In this document: in pieces, positions 44,388 to 54,943 of the stretch | Numbering within the stretch: the stretch's first letter is position 1 | Layout: every line of letters starts with the position of its first letter | Assembly: GCA_023213395.1 (NCBI GenBank) | Contig: CM041465.1 | Coordinates: forward strand, 55,125,741 to 55,189,740 | Direction of reading: 5' to 3' | From: Cycas panzhihuaensis | Taxonomy: Eukaryota > Cycadophyta | Length of the DNA stretch: 64,000 bases | Notes under the pieces: model-generated | What the model was told of the DNA's origin: nothing | The model's input: only the letters and a program-made list of their open reading frames with translations | The model's database searches: none | Translations under genes and position numbers: made by a program

Positions 44388-44894
44388 ATCCATCTTAAAT
44401 TGCCATTCCACCCGTGGTTGGGAGGAATGGGAATAATTTAAAATGGTAGTTTAGGCTCGTTTTAGAGCAAGGATCCATCTTAAATTGCCATTCAACCCGT
44501 GGTTGGGAAGAATGGGGACAATTCAAAATGGTAGTTTAGGCTCGTTTCGGAGCAAGAATCCATCTTAAATTGCCGTTCCACCCGTGGTTGGGAGGAATGG
44601 GAACAATTTAAAATGGTAGTTTAGGCTCGTTTCGGAGCAAGAATCCATCTTAAATTGCCATTCCACCCGTGGTTGGGAGGAATGGGAACGATTTAAAATG
44701 GTAGTTTAGGCTCGTTTGAGAAGAATCCATCTTAAATTGCCATTCCACTCGTGGTTGGGAGGAATGGGAACAATTTAAAATGGTAGTTTAGGCTCGTTTC
44801 GGAGGAAGAATCCATCTTAAATTGCCATTCCACCCGTGGTTGGGAGGAATGGGAACAATTTAAAATGGTAGTTTAGGCTCGTTTCGGAGCAAGA
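44388..44894 (-). repeat. Tandem hairpin array of element 3, six units
   Basis: Units start at 44,388, 44,473, 44,558, 44,643, 44,725 and 44,810. The period is 85 bp except one of 82. Each has the same paired arms as in element 2, and most differences lie in the linker or loop. The array is twice as long as that of element 2. Confidence 0.95.
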
Positions 44895-45388
44895 AGAGAG
44901 GAAGAGGTGTGCCTAGACCCCATAAAGGTAGGGGTAGTCACACGTAGGGTAGGAGATAGGTGACGAAGAGTAGGGCCAGTGTGGCTAGGTCTACCAGTAA
45001 ACTTGCTATGGTCCAACCGGATGAGCGCAGCGGATCGCATGACGGATCGCATGGCAAGGTTGCATACGAGTAAGAGTGGCTTTAGTCAGGGTAAGGATCT
45101 AGAGCGTGAAGAAGAAGTGCCTCTGAGTGGCTCAGGCGACGTGGCGCCCTACGTGAAACCGCTCGGGAGGCCGAGGAGGTAAAATAAATGGTCGGTTTAG
45201 GACCGGTGGCTCAAGAGCCACCTGAGAATGAGGAAGAGCGGGAATATCCGATCGAGATATTCCCTAGGTGCTCATGAAACCGTGGTGACACGTCGAGGAG
45301 AGGGCCCATAACCCTCGCTATCCGAATCGAGAATCACTCATGGCGGCTAATGCAGTAACCACCTCACGCCAATAGGGGCAAACCTAAC
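44895..45388 (-). other. Segment of unknown origin in place of pol, element 3
   Basis: It matches 24,896-25,388 closely, including both boundaries: AGAGGTGTGC next to the array and the GGCTCATGACATGGCATA word next to protease. No domain recognised. Confidence 0.5.
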
Positions 45389-46260
45389 TAGATTTGGCTC
45401 ATGACATGGCATATTTGGGATCGATGAAGGTCGGTCTCACTGAAACAAAGGTCCCACGGAAGGGTAACCTCCTCGGGATCACTATCTTCATCATCGAAAA
45501 TAACTGGCGGTGGATGGGAGGTGTGAGACGGCATTGGCTCACAGGCGACAACTTTAACTTGTCCTTCATGGACAAATTTAAGTTGCCCCATTGGGTGGAG
45601 CAGTTGCTCCCATCCAGTCGAGCCATGGTCGGCCCAACAAGAGGTTGTACTCCACATCGACATCGAGTACAGCAACCCGGCGAAGCAGTTTTCCCTCCTA
45701 AGGTGAGGGATAGGGAGGCGCCCCGGAGGGACTTCTCGATCCCATCATACCCTTGGCATTTCAAGGACAGACTCAAAGACTACTATGCCTGGCTCCTTGA
45801 GCATACGCCTGAGCATAGCATTAACCGAGGAGCCATTATCTACAATGGTCCTCTTTACGATACAATCAGGAGTGTTAATGGTAATGACGAACGGGTAATG
45901 CAAAAGCTTCTCACTTCTTTGGGAGATGGGAGATCTCTAGGATCAAATGAGATGACAGTGGCCCATGGGAGGTAGCACCTATCGCATGGATGGAAGCGTC
46001 TTGTTCGCCAAGAGCTTCAAGAAGAAGAGCACGTTGCTCAGGACAGCTTCTCAAGACGTCTATCAAGGACATTCCGCGGCGGCGGTGTAGAGCTCGTCAA
46101 CAATAGAAAAGGGTTTACCCTTCCACGTGGGTTGGGTAAGCGCCCTTCTAAAGTCGAATCGGCCAAGGCGGACGGGAATAGTCTTGGGAAGCGCAAGAAC
46201 CTCGGGAGGAACGGCTCCTAAGAGAATCAAGGTGAGATGCGGATGAAGAGGCACCTACGC
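45389..46260 (-). pseudogene. Aspartic protease region of element 3
   Basis: The minus strand at about 45,800-45,850 reads TIVDNGSSVNAML, an intact retropepsin-type active motif. It is followed by LEMPRV and, after frameshifts, LKFVHEGQVKVVACEPMPS (45,388-45,675). 46,063-46,254 holds PLHPHLTLILLGAVPPEVL and RFDFRRALTQPTWKGKPFS, the conserved block upstream. Frameshifts separate the parts. No RT follows. Confidence 0.75.
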
Positions 46261-48580
46261 CTCTTTAGCGACAGGGACCCAAGTTAAGGCATATAACGGG
46301 TGGTCTCAAGCAATTGGACAACCTTCTTTCCCTTGTGGCGGGACCAAGGTGATGGAGCACGGCGGTGGGGGGCGCGAAGGGAAGGTGACCTTCACACCCT
46401 TCCCTCTACCATGCGAAGGGCGAGAATCGGGGACCTATCCCGGTCCAGTATCTTTGTTGAACATCGCGACCGCGTTCCCCATGTTTGGGGAACGGGTCTC
46501 TATGAACAGGCTGATCGAGGTTAGGTCTCGATGCTCGCATGGGGGACGAGTCGCGTGGGTCGTGCCCGACAGCAGCGCATCGTCATGGAAACACTCCCCG
46601 TGGATGGAACACCACCTCTTCTTAAGGGGAGGATCGATCCTCCTTGCTTGAGAAGACTGGGTGTTGCCCCCTTTGGGGGGCATCGCACGAGAAGTCTGCT
46701 GGACAGGTCTATGGGAGGTTGGCGACGAAGGAGGTTGGAGTTTCAACTCCTTCATCGTGCGCTCAAATGAGCGAATGGCGGAGGTAAGAGGATCTAGGGT
46801 CCTCTCAGTCGGGTGAGAGGTGGTCCTAGCGGGCTGCGAAGGTGTGGTCTCCTTCGCTGGAGGAGGCGCCTCGCGACGTTGCGAGGGCTTAGGAGGTTTC
46901 TTGAGTCCCGCTTGGATCTCAATGGCCTCCAAAGCTAAACACCTCGAGATGGCGGAGTCACACGTGGTTGCCCCCATCTTGAGGACTTCCACATGCACCG
47001 GGACGGCGCATTGACAAAGATCCTCTTCAACTCCTCGTGCAATGTGGCCTTGGTGGAGTGAAGAAGATCGTGGCGTCGCACACAGTCACGGTTAATCTCG
47101 TCGTGACCTTGTTTAAGCGAAAAAAGTGCCTTCATCCCGCTTTCGAATGGACGGGCTACGTCAAAATAGTTGACGAACTCGTCCACTAGGCTGCCGGAAT
47201 GAGGAAATCGAATGGGCGGTGAAGGCGGTAGAACCACTTGAGGGTCGCCGCTTGCAAGGACCGCGGAAGAGCTTCATCAAGATATGGTCGTAGGCCCAAT
47301 AGTCGATGCACGCCATGGAAAAGTCACGCACATGTTCGGTTGGGTCTTGCGGCGAAGTCCGTCAAATTTGGGGACTTGAGGAGGATGAGGCGGCAAGTTA
47401 GTCCTCAACGCCTCAGCAGACAAGGCGTCGACCTATAGTCCACGAAAGGACGTGTCCTTGCACAGGCTAAAGGATCGACAACTGTCGAAAAGGCACCTGA
47501 CGGGGTGTCGGTCCCATCCCTCCTTGAGGAAACACCCCTTATGGGAAGGGGGTGCATGGGTAGATGTTACGGAAAGGAGGCGCTTCCTTGTCTTGTGCAG
47601 CAGTCATGTTGGGCGTCGGAAGCAGAGGATGAGGGACCGGGTTTGCCCATATGGGCCACCCGTAGGTGGCGCGACCCATATGGGTGCAACGGGTCCACTC
47701 CATAGACAGGAGGTGGTTTCCCTTGCCACCCCCAAGGTTGTGACGTGTAGCACAGGGGCACGTAAAGAAGGACCACCAATCGGGTTCGGACATACGTGGG
47801 AGTGGGTCCTACATGGCTAGCGGCCCGGGCGCTAGTAGGGCCTCGAGGCCTACTAGGGAGCAGCGTGCGCCACGTTCGGCGGTGGCACGTGCGTTTGGTT
47901 TGAACAAGGCATACTAACTCTGAGTTGGGGAACGGACACGCCGCGGAGTCCCGAAGGAGTGGGACCACGGTAGGGGCGGCGGCAACACTCGCCTTAGGGC
48001 CGGGGTAGACACGGCATGGGGCGTGTGTCTTGGCGACGTATCAATCGTAGATGACGTGGGCATGGATGAGGAAGGCGCCACGTTCGTAGCATTTCAGTTA
48101 ACCATCTAGGAGGCGGTTGGCGTGACCGCTCGAAAGTACTTGCCAGCGCCTCGGCCGCGTCGGCGGGAGGTATCCTCATAGCCATACGAGGTCGAAGGGA
48201 CTTCAAAAGTAGGGGATCCTCAGGCGCTCCTCGTAAGGCTCGCCCGGTGGGGTGGCGGGTCTCACGAGTGGCGGATCTTCCATTGCATGAGCGGATGGCT
48301 CAAAGTCTTGAGGTGGAAATGGTCATCTGGTAATAGATGGAATCCTCGCCCTCACGGGTGGATTCCGAATGGACGAAGGGAACTCTTGAGTTCCTGAAAT
48401 CATGGCATGGTAGGCCCAATCCGGGTAACCTTCCATACCGAATCGGGGTTTGACGATGGAATGAAACGCGACGATTGGTCTTAACAATGGCAAACCCGCA
48501 AGCTGCGAACGTCGCATGCAACGCCTCCGTGAGCGTTGTTAGAAAAAGCAAAAAGGAAAAGAAAGGAAAGCACTGCAAAC
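46261..48580 (-). pseudogene. gag remnant of element 3
   Basis: 46,435-46,998 is a 187-codon ORF with HVEVLKMGATTCDSAISRCL, EAIEIQAGLKKPPKPS and the zinc knuckle CSIHGECFHDD before a frameshift. 46,935-47,237 holds FVNYFDVARPFESGMKALFS and KQGHDEINRD. N-terminal proline-rich pieces lie at 47,567-47,968, and the YPDWAYHAMISGTQEF leader at 48,323-48,517. Order and content match element 2. Confidence 0.8.
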
Positions 48581-48680
48581 ACGTTGGGGGTTGCCCAACT
48601 CAAAACACAGAGTGCGAAACTACCTAAAGGCAAGAGCACCAACACGAAGGGGAAGCGGATCTAGCTCCCTTACTGGCAGT

Positions 48681-48697
48681 CCCCAGTATGGTCGCCA
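48681..48697 (-). other. Primer-binding site of element 3
   Basis: The minus strand reads TGGCGACCATACTGGGG one base inside the LTR, identical to B. Confidence 0.8.
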
Positions 48698-48698
48698 G

Positions 48699-51239
48699 TG
48701 AAACGCTCTCCGCGGGAATGCGATCCTACGTCTAGCAAAGAAATACAAAACACAACATGATCGGGCTGGGCAATGAGGATCTCACCTCGCGGTCGCCCAT
48801 CTTGGCCGGAGGCGTGCACGGATGCAAGGTGCTGGTTGCTTCCGGTGTAGCCGTGCGACGAGGCCTTCCTACCCTTGGGATGGCCGGAAGGAAAAGGAAA
48901 CCTCGCACGTTGCGGCTTCTCAAGGTAATGAGAAGGCAACGAGAGGGCAACAAACTCAACGTGCAACGGGCGTGAAGTAAGGCATGGGTTGGCAAATACA
49001 ACGTAAATGGGTCTTCTGTCTCTACGTAATGCAAGGTAAAAGCAGTGCAGAAAAGTAAACGTAAAATGAAAGACTATTTCCCGTTTTCTTTATATTCCCT
49101 TCTCTTTTACCTATTAAGCATGTATAAAAGGCAAGAACGATAAAAGGAAAAACAAAGGAAGCGAGGAATACGGATCCGTGGTTGAGGATGAAGTGCGGAT
49201 CCTCTCTCTCGGTTGCGCTCCTTTCCTCTCTCCTCCACGCATGCAACGCCGATGGAGGCGAAGGGGGTTTACTTACCTCCCCTAGGGCATGCAAAGACTG
49301 AATAAAAAGAAAGGATGAAAAGCAAAGCTCGAAACGAAAAGGGAGAAGAGATACCGTGCGAGCTCACCAAGAACAAGTTGATCTCGTGCACCACTCCCTC
49401 TGACGTGATCCTGCAAACAAACAGAGAGAATGCCTTCCTCTTGGGGGAGAGGCTACGGCACAAAGCAAGATATATGTGTATATGGTAATAACATCAACTA
49501 AGCTAGCAAAATGTAAGTAAGCACCAACATGTAACGAAAATGAAACAAGGCCGCGCGATAAGCATACAAACTGTCAAGCACCACAAAATGTACTATATGG
49601 GACTGAGTGTAGCCTCGGGATGGCTAACTCACCCACGAGAGGTCTCCACGGGGTCCGGGAAGGTAATGCTAGCAGGCAACGAGGTGAGACAGGTAGTAAC
49701 AGGTTGCCTACACCAAGGGAAAAGAACTCAAACCGACCCTCTTAGGCTTCCCTAACCCCGTTTCCTAAGAAAGAGCGGGTGATAAAGGGAGAGAGAGGAC
49801 AAGGGACTAACCCTTGGGGAGAAGGGTGGCAATGGGGGACTAACCCCGCCTATCTCCCTCTAATCCTCGCGTGAAACCCTTTATACCGACTAGCTTAGAA
49901 AATGGTGAAAGAGAAAGCTAGAAAGGGAAGGATGAGTCTCAAGGAAATGCAAAGAAATGTAACCAACCTAGGGCAGTGCTATAGTAAGTCACCACTAGCC
50001 AAGATTACTTGCATCCAATGACAAAAGAAGATCCCAAAGCAAGTATATGCAAAAGAGAGGAAGAAAATTGCAAATAGAACCATCAAAAAGCAAGGAAAAA
50101 GCACTAACAAGAAGCTAAAAAATACCTTGAATGGAGAAGAGCATGCATGCATTCACTTGGCCACTTATAGCAGCAGCACAAGCAGTGTCTAGGGCTGGTT
50201 TCTTAGTGTCCTTTGCAGTAGAATGGGAGGAGGAAGCTCCGTGCAAGATGGGAGCTAGAAGTTGTCCTTTGGAGTAGTCTTTTTTGTGAAGAAATGCCTT
50301 GGAACTTTGAGTATTTGTGAGAGAAGGTGAAGCTTGTGGTGGAGAAACGTAGGGGGCAGCAATGGCCCTGCAACTCCAGCTGGTAATAGCCCACTTCACC
50401 TCTGTCCCACTGCTGTAAAAGAAGTTCCTCTTTCAATGTGTCTTTTCCTTGTCTTTTTCTTGAAGAGTTGCTCTAGAAAGCTCAAAAAGTGAAGTGAAGA
50501 ATGAGGCAAATGAGTAGGAAAAAGGCTTTTAAGCCTTGGGCACAGCAAGTGAACGTTGGGGGCCTTGGGGCGCCTCCAATCGTTCGGAGCCACGCCAGCT
50601 CACAAAAACGCGCCATCGTCACAGGTTTCTTTTTTTAAAATTTTAAACAACAGTATCATGCAAGAACTTGGCAGACCGCTTAAGTTTATCATGCAGATGA
50701 TCGGTACCGCTGCAAACTTTGTGGTACCGCTAAGTTTGCAACAGACAACAAATTTGAAAAAAAGAGAAAAATGCAATCTAAAAGTCATAAAAATCAGCTT
50801 TTTAAGGTAAGAGCAAGGGTGAACATGAATTACATCAATCGGGGAAGGCCGAGGCAAAGGCAAGTACTCAAAATGGTGCAAAGAGCCCTAACTAAGGGTT
50901 AAACCAGCTTAGGAAGGGTTTGCAACATAAGTGGCACGTCAGAACAAGAGCAAACAGTCAAGTGTACATCTCGAAAGACCATGGAGACATCGTGAGTGGT
51001 TGTACGCCATGCAGGGTGTCACATCCGCTTATGGATGCCCCCGCTGTGAGTCGTCATAGGCTAAGAGGTGCCGTTAGGCACATGCATAATGAACAGCAAA
51101 GTAGCAATGCGCGTGCGTGCACATGTCAATCACACTATTCTAAATTACCTTAGCAATCATAAGTAAGAAAAGTAAGAACATATACCTACACAAACCTGTG
51201 TCGATGCGTCCCGAGTCCATTCCCGATAGCCGGGAAACA
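48699..51239 (-). repeat. 5' LTR of element 3
   Basis: In minus orientation it starts TGTTTCCCGGCTATCGGG at 51,239 and ends GCGTTTCA at 48,699 (2,541 bp). It has the palindromic GGTACC motif at 50,714-50,737. Internal ORFs are shared by chance with other LTR copies but change frame between them. Confidence 0.9.
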
Positions 51240-53280
51240 CCTTCCTCTACCATTTTCTCAGGAAGATCTACCATTAATCCACCTATAGTAGGTACTATTT
51301 CATGTATATTTCATTTTATTCCTTTTAGATCCCCTAAAAGAGAATAGAATACCTTGTATATCTTTCTTTTCTCAGTTTTTGCCATCAAATATAGGAGGCA
51401 TCCCCTCTGTTTTTCCTTGTCTATCCTCCCCACCTTCTTGCTCTCTCCTAGTTTCTCCAAGGAGGCTGCGAGGAGAGATCCCACAAGGGTGAGAGAAAGG
51501 AGCTAAGGCGGGTTTTGCACCCAACAAGGCCTGCTCCTCAAGGGTAACCCCCTTCTCCCCTTTTCCCCCTCCTCTTTTGTGCCTCCCTTGGGCTACTAAA
51601 CAGCTCTTGGAAGAGAGGCCATCATTGGTATTAGCATATGTAGCCCATTGTTGCACTAGTTCCAAGCCTGAGCACCTTACATGGGTAGAGTTTCCAGCCC
51701 TTAGTCATTCCATATATCACTTTTGGGTGTTGGCTTAGCCTTAAGTTGTAAACGTTGCACATCGCAGCCTTTGCAACATCAGCAACATTTGCAATCTTTG
51801 TGCAACCTATCTCCTTAACATTTTACTATTATTAGACTGTCCAAATATGTTGTTTATGTGCTTGGACAATGTGGAGGTGTGTGTATTAGAGGGTTATCCA
51901 TTCCGAGGCTAACCATCCCCATTCTTTTATCTAGTCTTGCTTGCATTGAGGAGGTTGGAGATTGTTTTCTAAACAAAAGTTTACTTTGATTGAAGTACTC
52001 TACTTGCATTATTTTGTACACTTTGCATACACATATATACATACATACGTGGCATCGTAGCAGCCCCTTGGGAAAGGGAGAGTACTCTTTAATTGTAGGT
52101 TTCACTATACTGCTCGTGGAGAAGAAAGAAACGCATCAATCTGGGTATGTCTCTCTCATTCTTTCCCTTGGTCATTTCCACCTTTAGCATAGTATTTTCC
52201 TTTGTTTTTTTTTTTTCCTTTTCCTTTTAGTTCGGGGAAGGTGAGGAAGCCCCAACACTTTTACTCTACGTTGCCCGTGTGTTGAGAAAGGAAAAGGGAA
52301 GTGCATGCGGTATAAGAGAATGTCCTTGTTTCAGCCACACGGTCTTCCAGGTACGTCGTTCTTTTCTCTTCATAGATCTTTTCCTTTTTGTCTTAAGCTT
52401 ATCTACTTGCATAGTTGAAATATAAAAGGAAAAGGAGAAAAGAAACAAGTTTGCATCTATTACTCGCATATGCATGCTAGACTCACATTTCTAGGAAAAA
52501 GCATGAGATAGGAACCATATCCTTCTACTTTCTTGATTGCATGCATCTCCTTTAGGCCTTACATCTTTTGTGTGTACGATTACACTCGATTGGCTTGCCC
52601 CCTCTACTCCCTTTTCTCCCGTTAAAAATGAAAAGAGAGTGAGGTTTTGCATTTGAGAGTAAACGAGAGTGTATTTGTTATTCCTTTTATATAGTTCTTG
52701 TCTCTTGTTTGCAACAAACATAGCAACTTACATATCACTTCACTGCCACACATAGAAGGTCAAATCCTTCACACATAAGATGGTGGAAGCCTCTTCCATC
52801 GTTGCCTCTTGTCCCCCTAACTTACTTTGGGTGGGTTAGCCTAAAGAGGATTCTTCCTCTAGGACATCCTCTTCTAACCCCATCACACCTACATTAGTTA
52901 AGTAGCCTTGACATCCTCTCATTTGGGTTGGTCTCGTGCATGAGGTGGTTCCCTAATGCCACTCTTATGAGCATGTACCTCCTGCATCACTCTTTCGAAT
53001 GCATCCCATTCATATCTCTCCATTTTCTATGAGGATCTATTCCTTCGTTCGGTCTTGCCCTTCCCTTCTGGCCATCCAAGGGCGAGAAGACCTACGTCTT
53101 GAGGTTACTCAAGAAACTGAGGATGTCCCTCTCTCTTTCCACCCTCAAAACCAAAACCAAGTTACCCAGAGGGGAGTTGTGTGCCATTCGGGGGTCCTGA
53201 ACTTGCGTTCCGATGCACGGACGCCATGTGTGGGTGATTTCTCTTACTTGCTAGATTGACTCTATATTCTGGAGCCCTCT
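51240..53280 (+). repeat. 3' LTR of gypsy A, right part
   Basis: It resumes A's LTR after element 3. The best match to the other LTRs is near the end: 53,075-53,260 has CTTCTGGCCATCCAAGGG and, later, TGCGTTCCGATGCACGGACG, parallel to 32,755-32,860 of B. The exact end is uncertain (estimated 53,250-53,340). Bases 51,372-51,398 are the source-like match of the B junction. Confidence 0.6.
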
Positions 53281-54345
53281 GTTGACTAACCTAATCATAA
53301 CCAAATGTGGTTACCATCCCATATACGTGATTCCACTATCACACCCTCAGTCTCATCTATATTATTTTGGGGATCGAAGGCCCTGGTGTTCTTCAACACC
53401 ACCCCTCCATTAGATCACTTTGTTCTCTTCTCTGCTTGTTGTGTGTATTTGAAGGTATCTTGAGATGCCAACAAATATGCAGATGCTTTCCCTCCCATAT
53501 AAATGCTATGATCAATAGGAATAGGATGCCTAACATTCAATACTAAGCATTATGTTTAATCAAGAAAACATATCAATATATTATAGGATTTTTTAATCAT
53601 TATAAGTATGTTTAATTAAAAAATAATAATAAACATTTATAATACACACAATAATACAACAAATACATAAAGACATATAGGCTCATCTCCCTCTAGTATT
53701 ATATGTTTAGAACCAAAGTATATTTGTGAAAGATAAATTTATCTTATATTTTTATAATAATTACATTTTGCTTGTATTTCTTATGTCTTATATTTTAATA
53801 TTATTATATAATGTGTGAGATTCAAATTGTGTTTTTAGTCCATTCGTTTATTTATCCTTAATGATCGATAAGAAGATTCCATAGGTTGTTAAATATCATT
53901 TTAAGTTCGATACATCCATTGTAAAGCAAATAAGACAGGATCAATCACCACTTAAAATTATTATATACATGACACATAAATAACATATACTCTATTACAT
54001 AGGATTAATATGGGAATAAATTTTGAATAATAATTGATTACTAAAGCTTTCAACAACTACCTTTTGACTTATGTGTCATGATCATATATAGAAGGCTCCT
54101 TTATATAATCACTATCATTTGTACTTACCTTACAAATAATATAAAATTTATTTATTCCAACTTATGGATGGCCCCATTAGAAAGAGTAACTCATAATCAT
54201 CCTAAGAAAAACCTAACACTATTATAGTTTCTTATGAGAAAAACTATCTAGACATATTGTAACCAAATACGTTAGGAATCTTTTTTATGCTATAAAAGTA
54301 CACCTACGTCCTTTCATAGATTAATTCAAAAAGTTGGGTAGAAGA
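53281..54345. other. AT-rich intergenic DNA
   Basis: Very AT-rich, with no ORF above about 60 codons and no recognised element. It marks the change from the retrotransposon nest to gene-side DNA. Confidence 0.5.
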
Positions 54346-54585
54346 AAATATTTTAGTTCATATTTTCTCTTGTTGAAGTGGTTTCTTTAGAATGAAGATG
54401 GACCTATACATCCTTGTTAACCACAAACATTAGAACATAATTAGAATTAGGACAAATTAAAATTTGTCATAGATGAATTACTAATGGTGATAGTTACAAC
54501 TTGAGTTTAAAAGATGGTTCCCCCTTATTCATCCTTAAGTACCACGCAATTATTGAATGTTAAGGCTTTCTAGTTGAATTAACTA

Positions 54586-54632
<47 letters not shown>
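54586..54632. repeat. (AT)n and (GA)n microsatellite
   Basis: An AT run to 54,600, then a 32-base GA run (54,601-54,632) in the loop of the fold-back structure. Confidence 0.95.
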
Positions 54633-54635
<3 letters not shown>

Positions 54636-54692
54636 CATATGGATTAGTTAATTCAACTAACAAGCTTTAACATTCAATAATTACATGGTACC

Positions 54693-54720
<28 letters not shown>
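54693..54720. repeat. (AT)n microsatellite
   Basis: A 28-base alternating TA run immediately before the right arm of the fold-back structure. Confidence 0.95.
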
Positions 54721-54723
<3 letters not shown>

Positions 54724-54943
54724 CCTTAACATTCAATAATTGCGTGGTACTTAAGGATGAATAAGGGGGAACCATCTTTTGAACTCAAGTTGTAACTATC
54801 ACCATTAGTAATTCATCTATGACAAATTTTAATCTATCCTAATTCTAATTATGTTCTAATGTTTGTGGTTAACAAGGATGTATAAGTCCATCTTCATTCT
54901 AAAGAAACCAAAAGAAACCACTTCAACAAGAGAAAATATGAAA

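Larger units (their letters stand above)
41101..51239 (-). mobile_element. Non-autonomous gypsy element 3: LTR-gag-protease-hairpin array-LTR
   Basis: 5' LTR 48,699-51,239 and 3' LTR 41,101-43,628. The order in minus orientation is the same as in element 2: primer site, gag, protease, about 490-bp segment, hairpin array (six units here) and tail. RT, RNase H and integrase are absent. The protease active motif DNGSS is intact. Inserted in the 3' LTR of A. No perfect target duplication is seen (left flank GCTTA, right flank CCTTC). Confidence 0.87.
12651..53280 (+). mobile_element. Outermost gypsy element A, 5' part lost or outside, interrupted by three or more insertions
   Basis: Parts belonging to A on the + strand are the RNase H end and integrase (12,651-14,087), the post-integrase region (14,088-14,500), an antisense gene remnant (14,718-16,850), an RNase H-like ORF (17,934-18,530), 18,531-18,739, 39,862-40,084, and the 3' LTR 40,085-41,100 plus 51,240 to about 53,280. 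The pre-LTR tail at 39,880-40,084 aligns with the tails of elements 2 and 3 (shared GGCAGCCC, CAGCATTCG and ACTTCCGAGC words), tying both halves to one family. Insertions are the small LTR units at the left, copia at 18,740-39,856 and element 3 at 41,101-51,239. It is the most decayed copy, hence the oldest. Confidence 0.7.
54357..54943. repeat. Long fold-back structure, arms about 213 bp
   Basis: The left arm 54,357-54,569 is the near-exact reverse complement of 54,721-54,943; for example TTCTCTTGTTGAAGTGGTTT pairs with the mirrored right-arm sequence. The right arm has one roughly 10-bp duplication (AACCAAAAGA). The loop of about 150 bp holds AT and GA runs and a smaller inverted pair (TTGAATTAACTAAT / ATTAGTTAATTCAA). 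It may be a fold-back or MITE-type transposon or a hairpin RNA locus. Confidence 0.85.

Noticed and set aside
41096-51244. Target-site duplication of element 3
   Set aside because: Flanks GCTTA and CCTTC share only three of five bases, so a duplication is not claimed.
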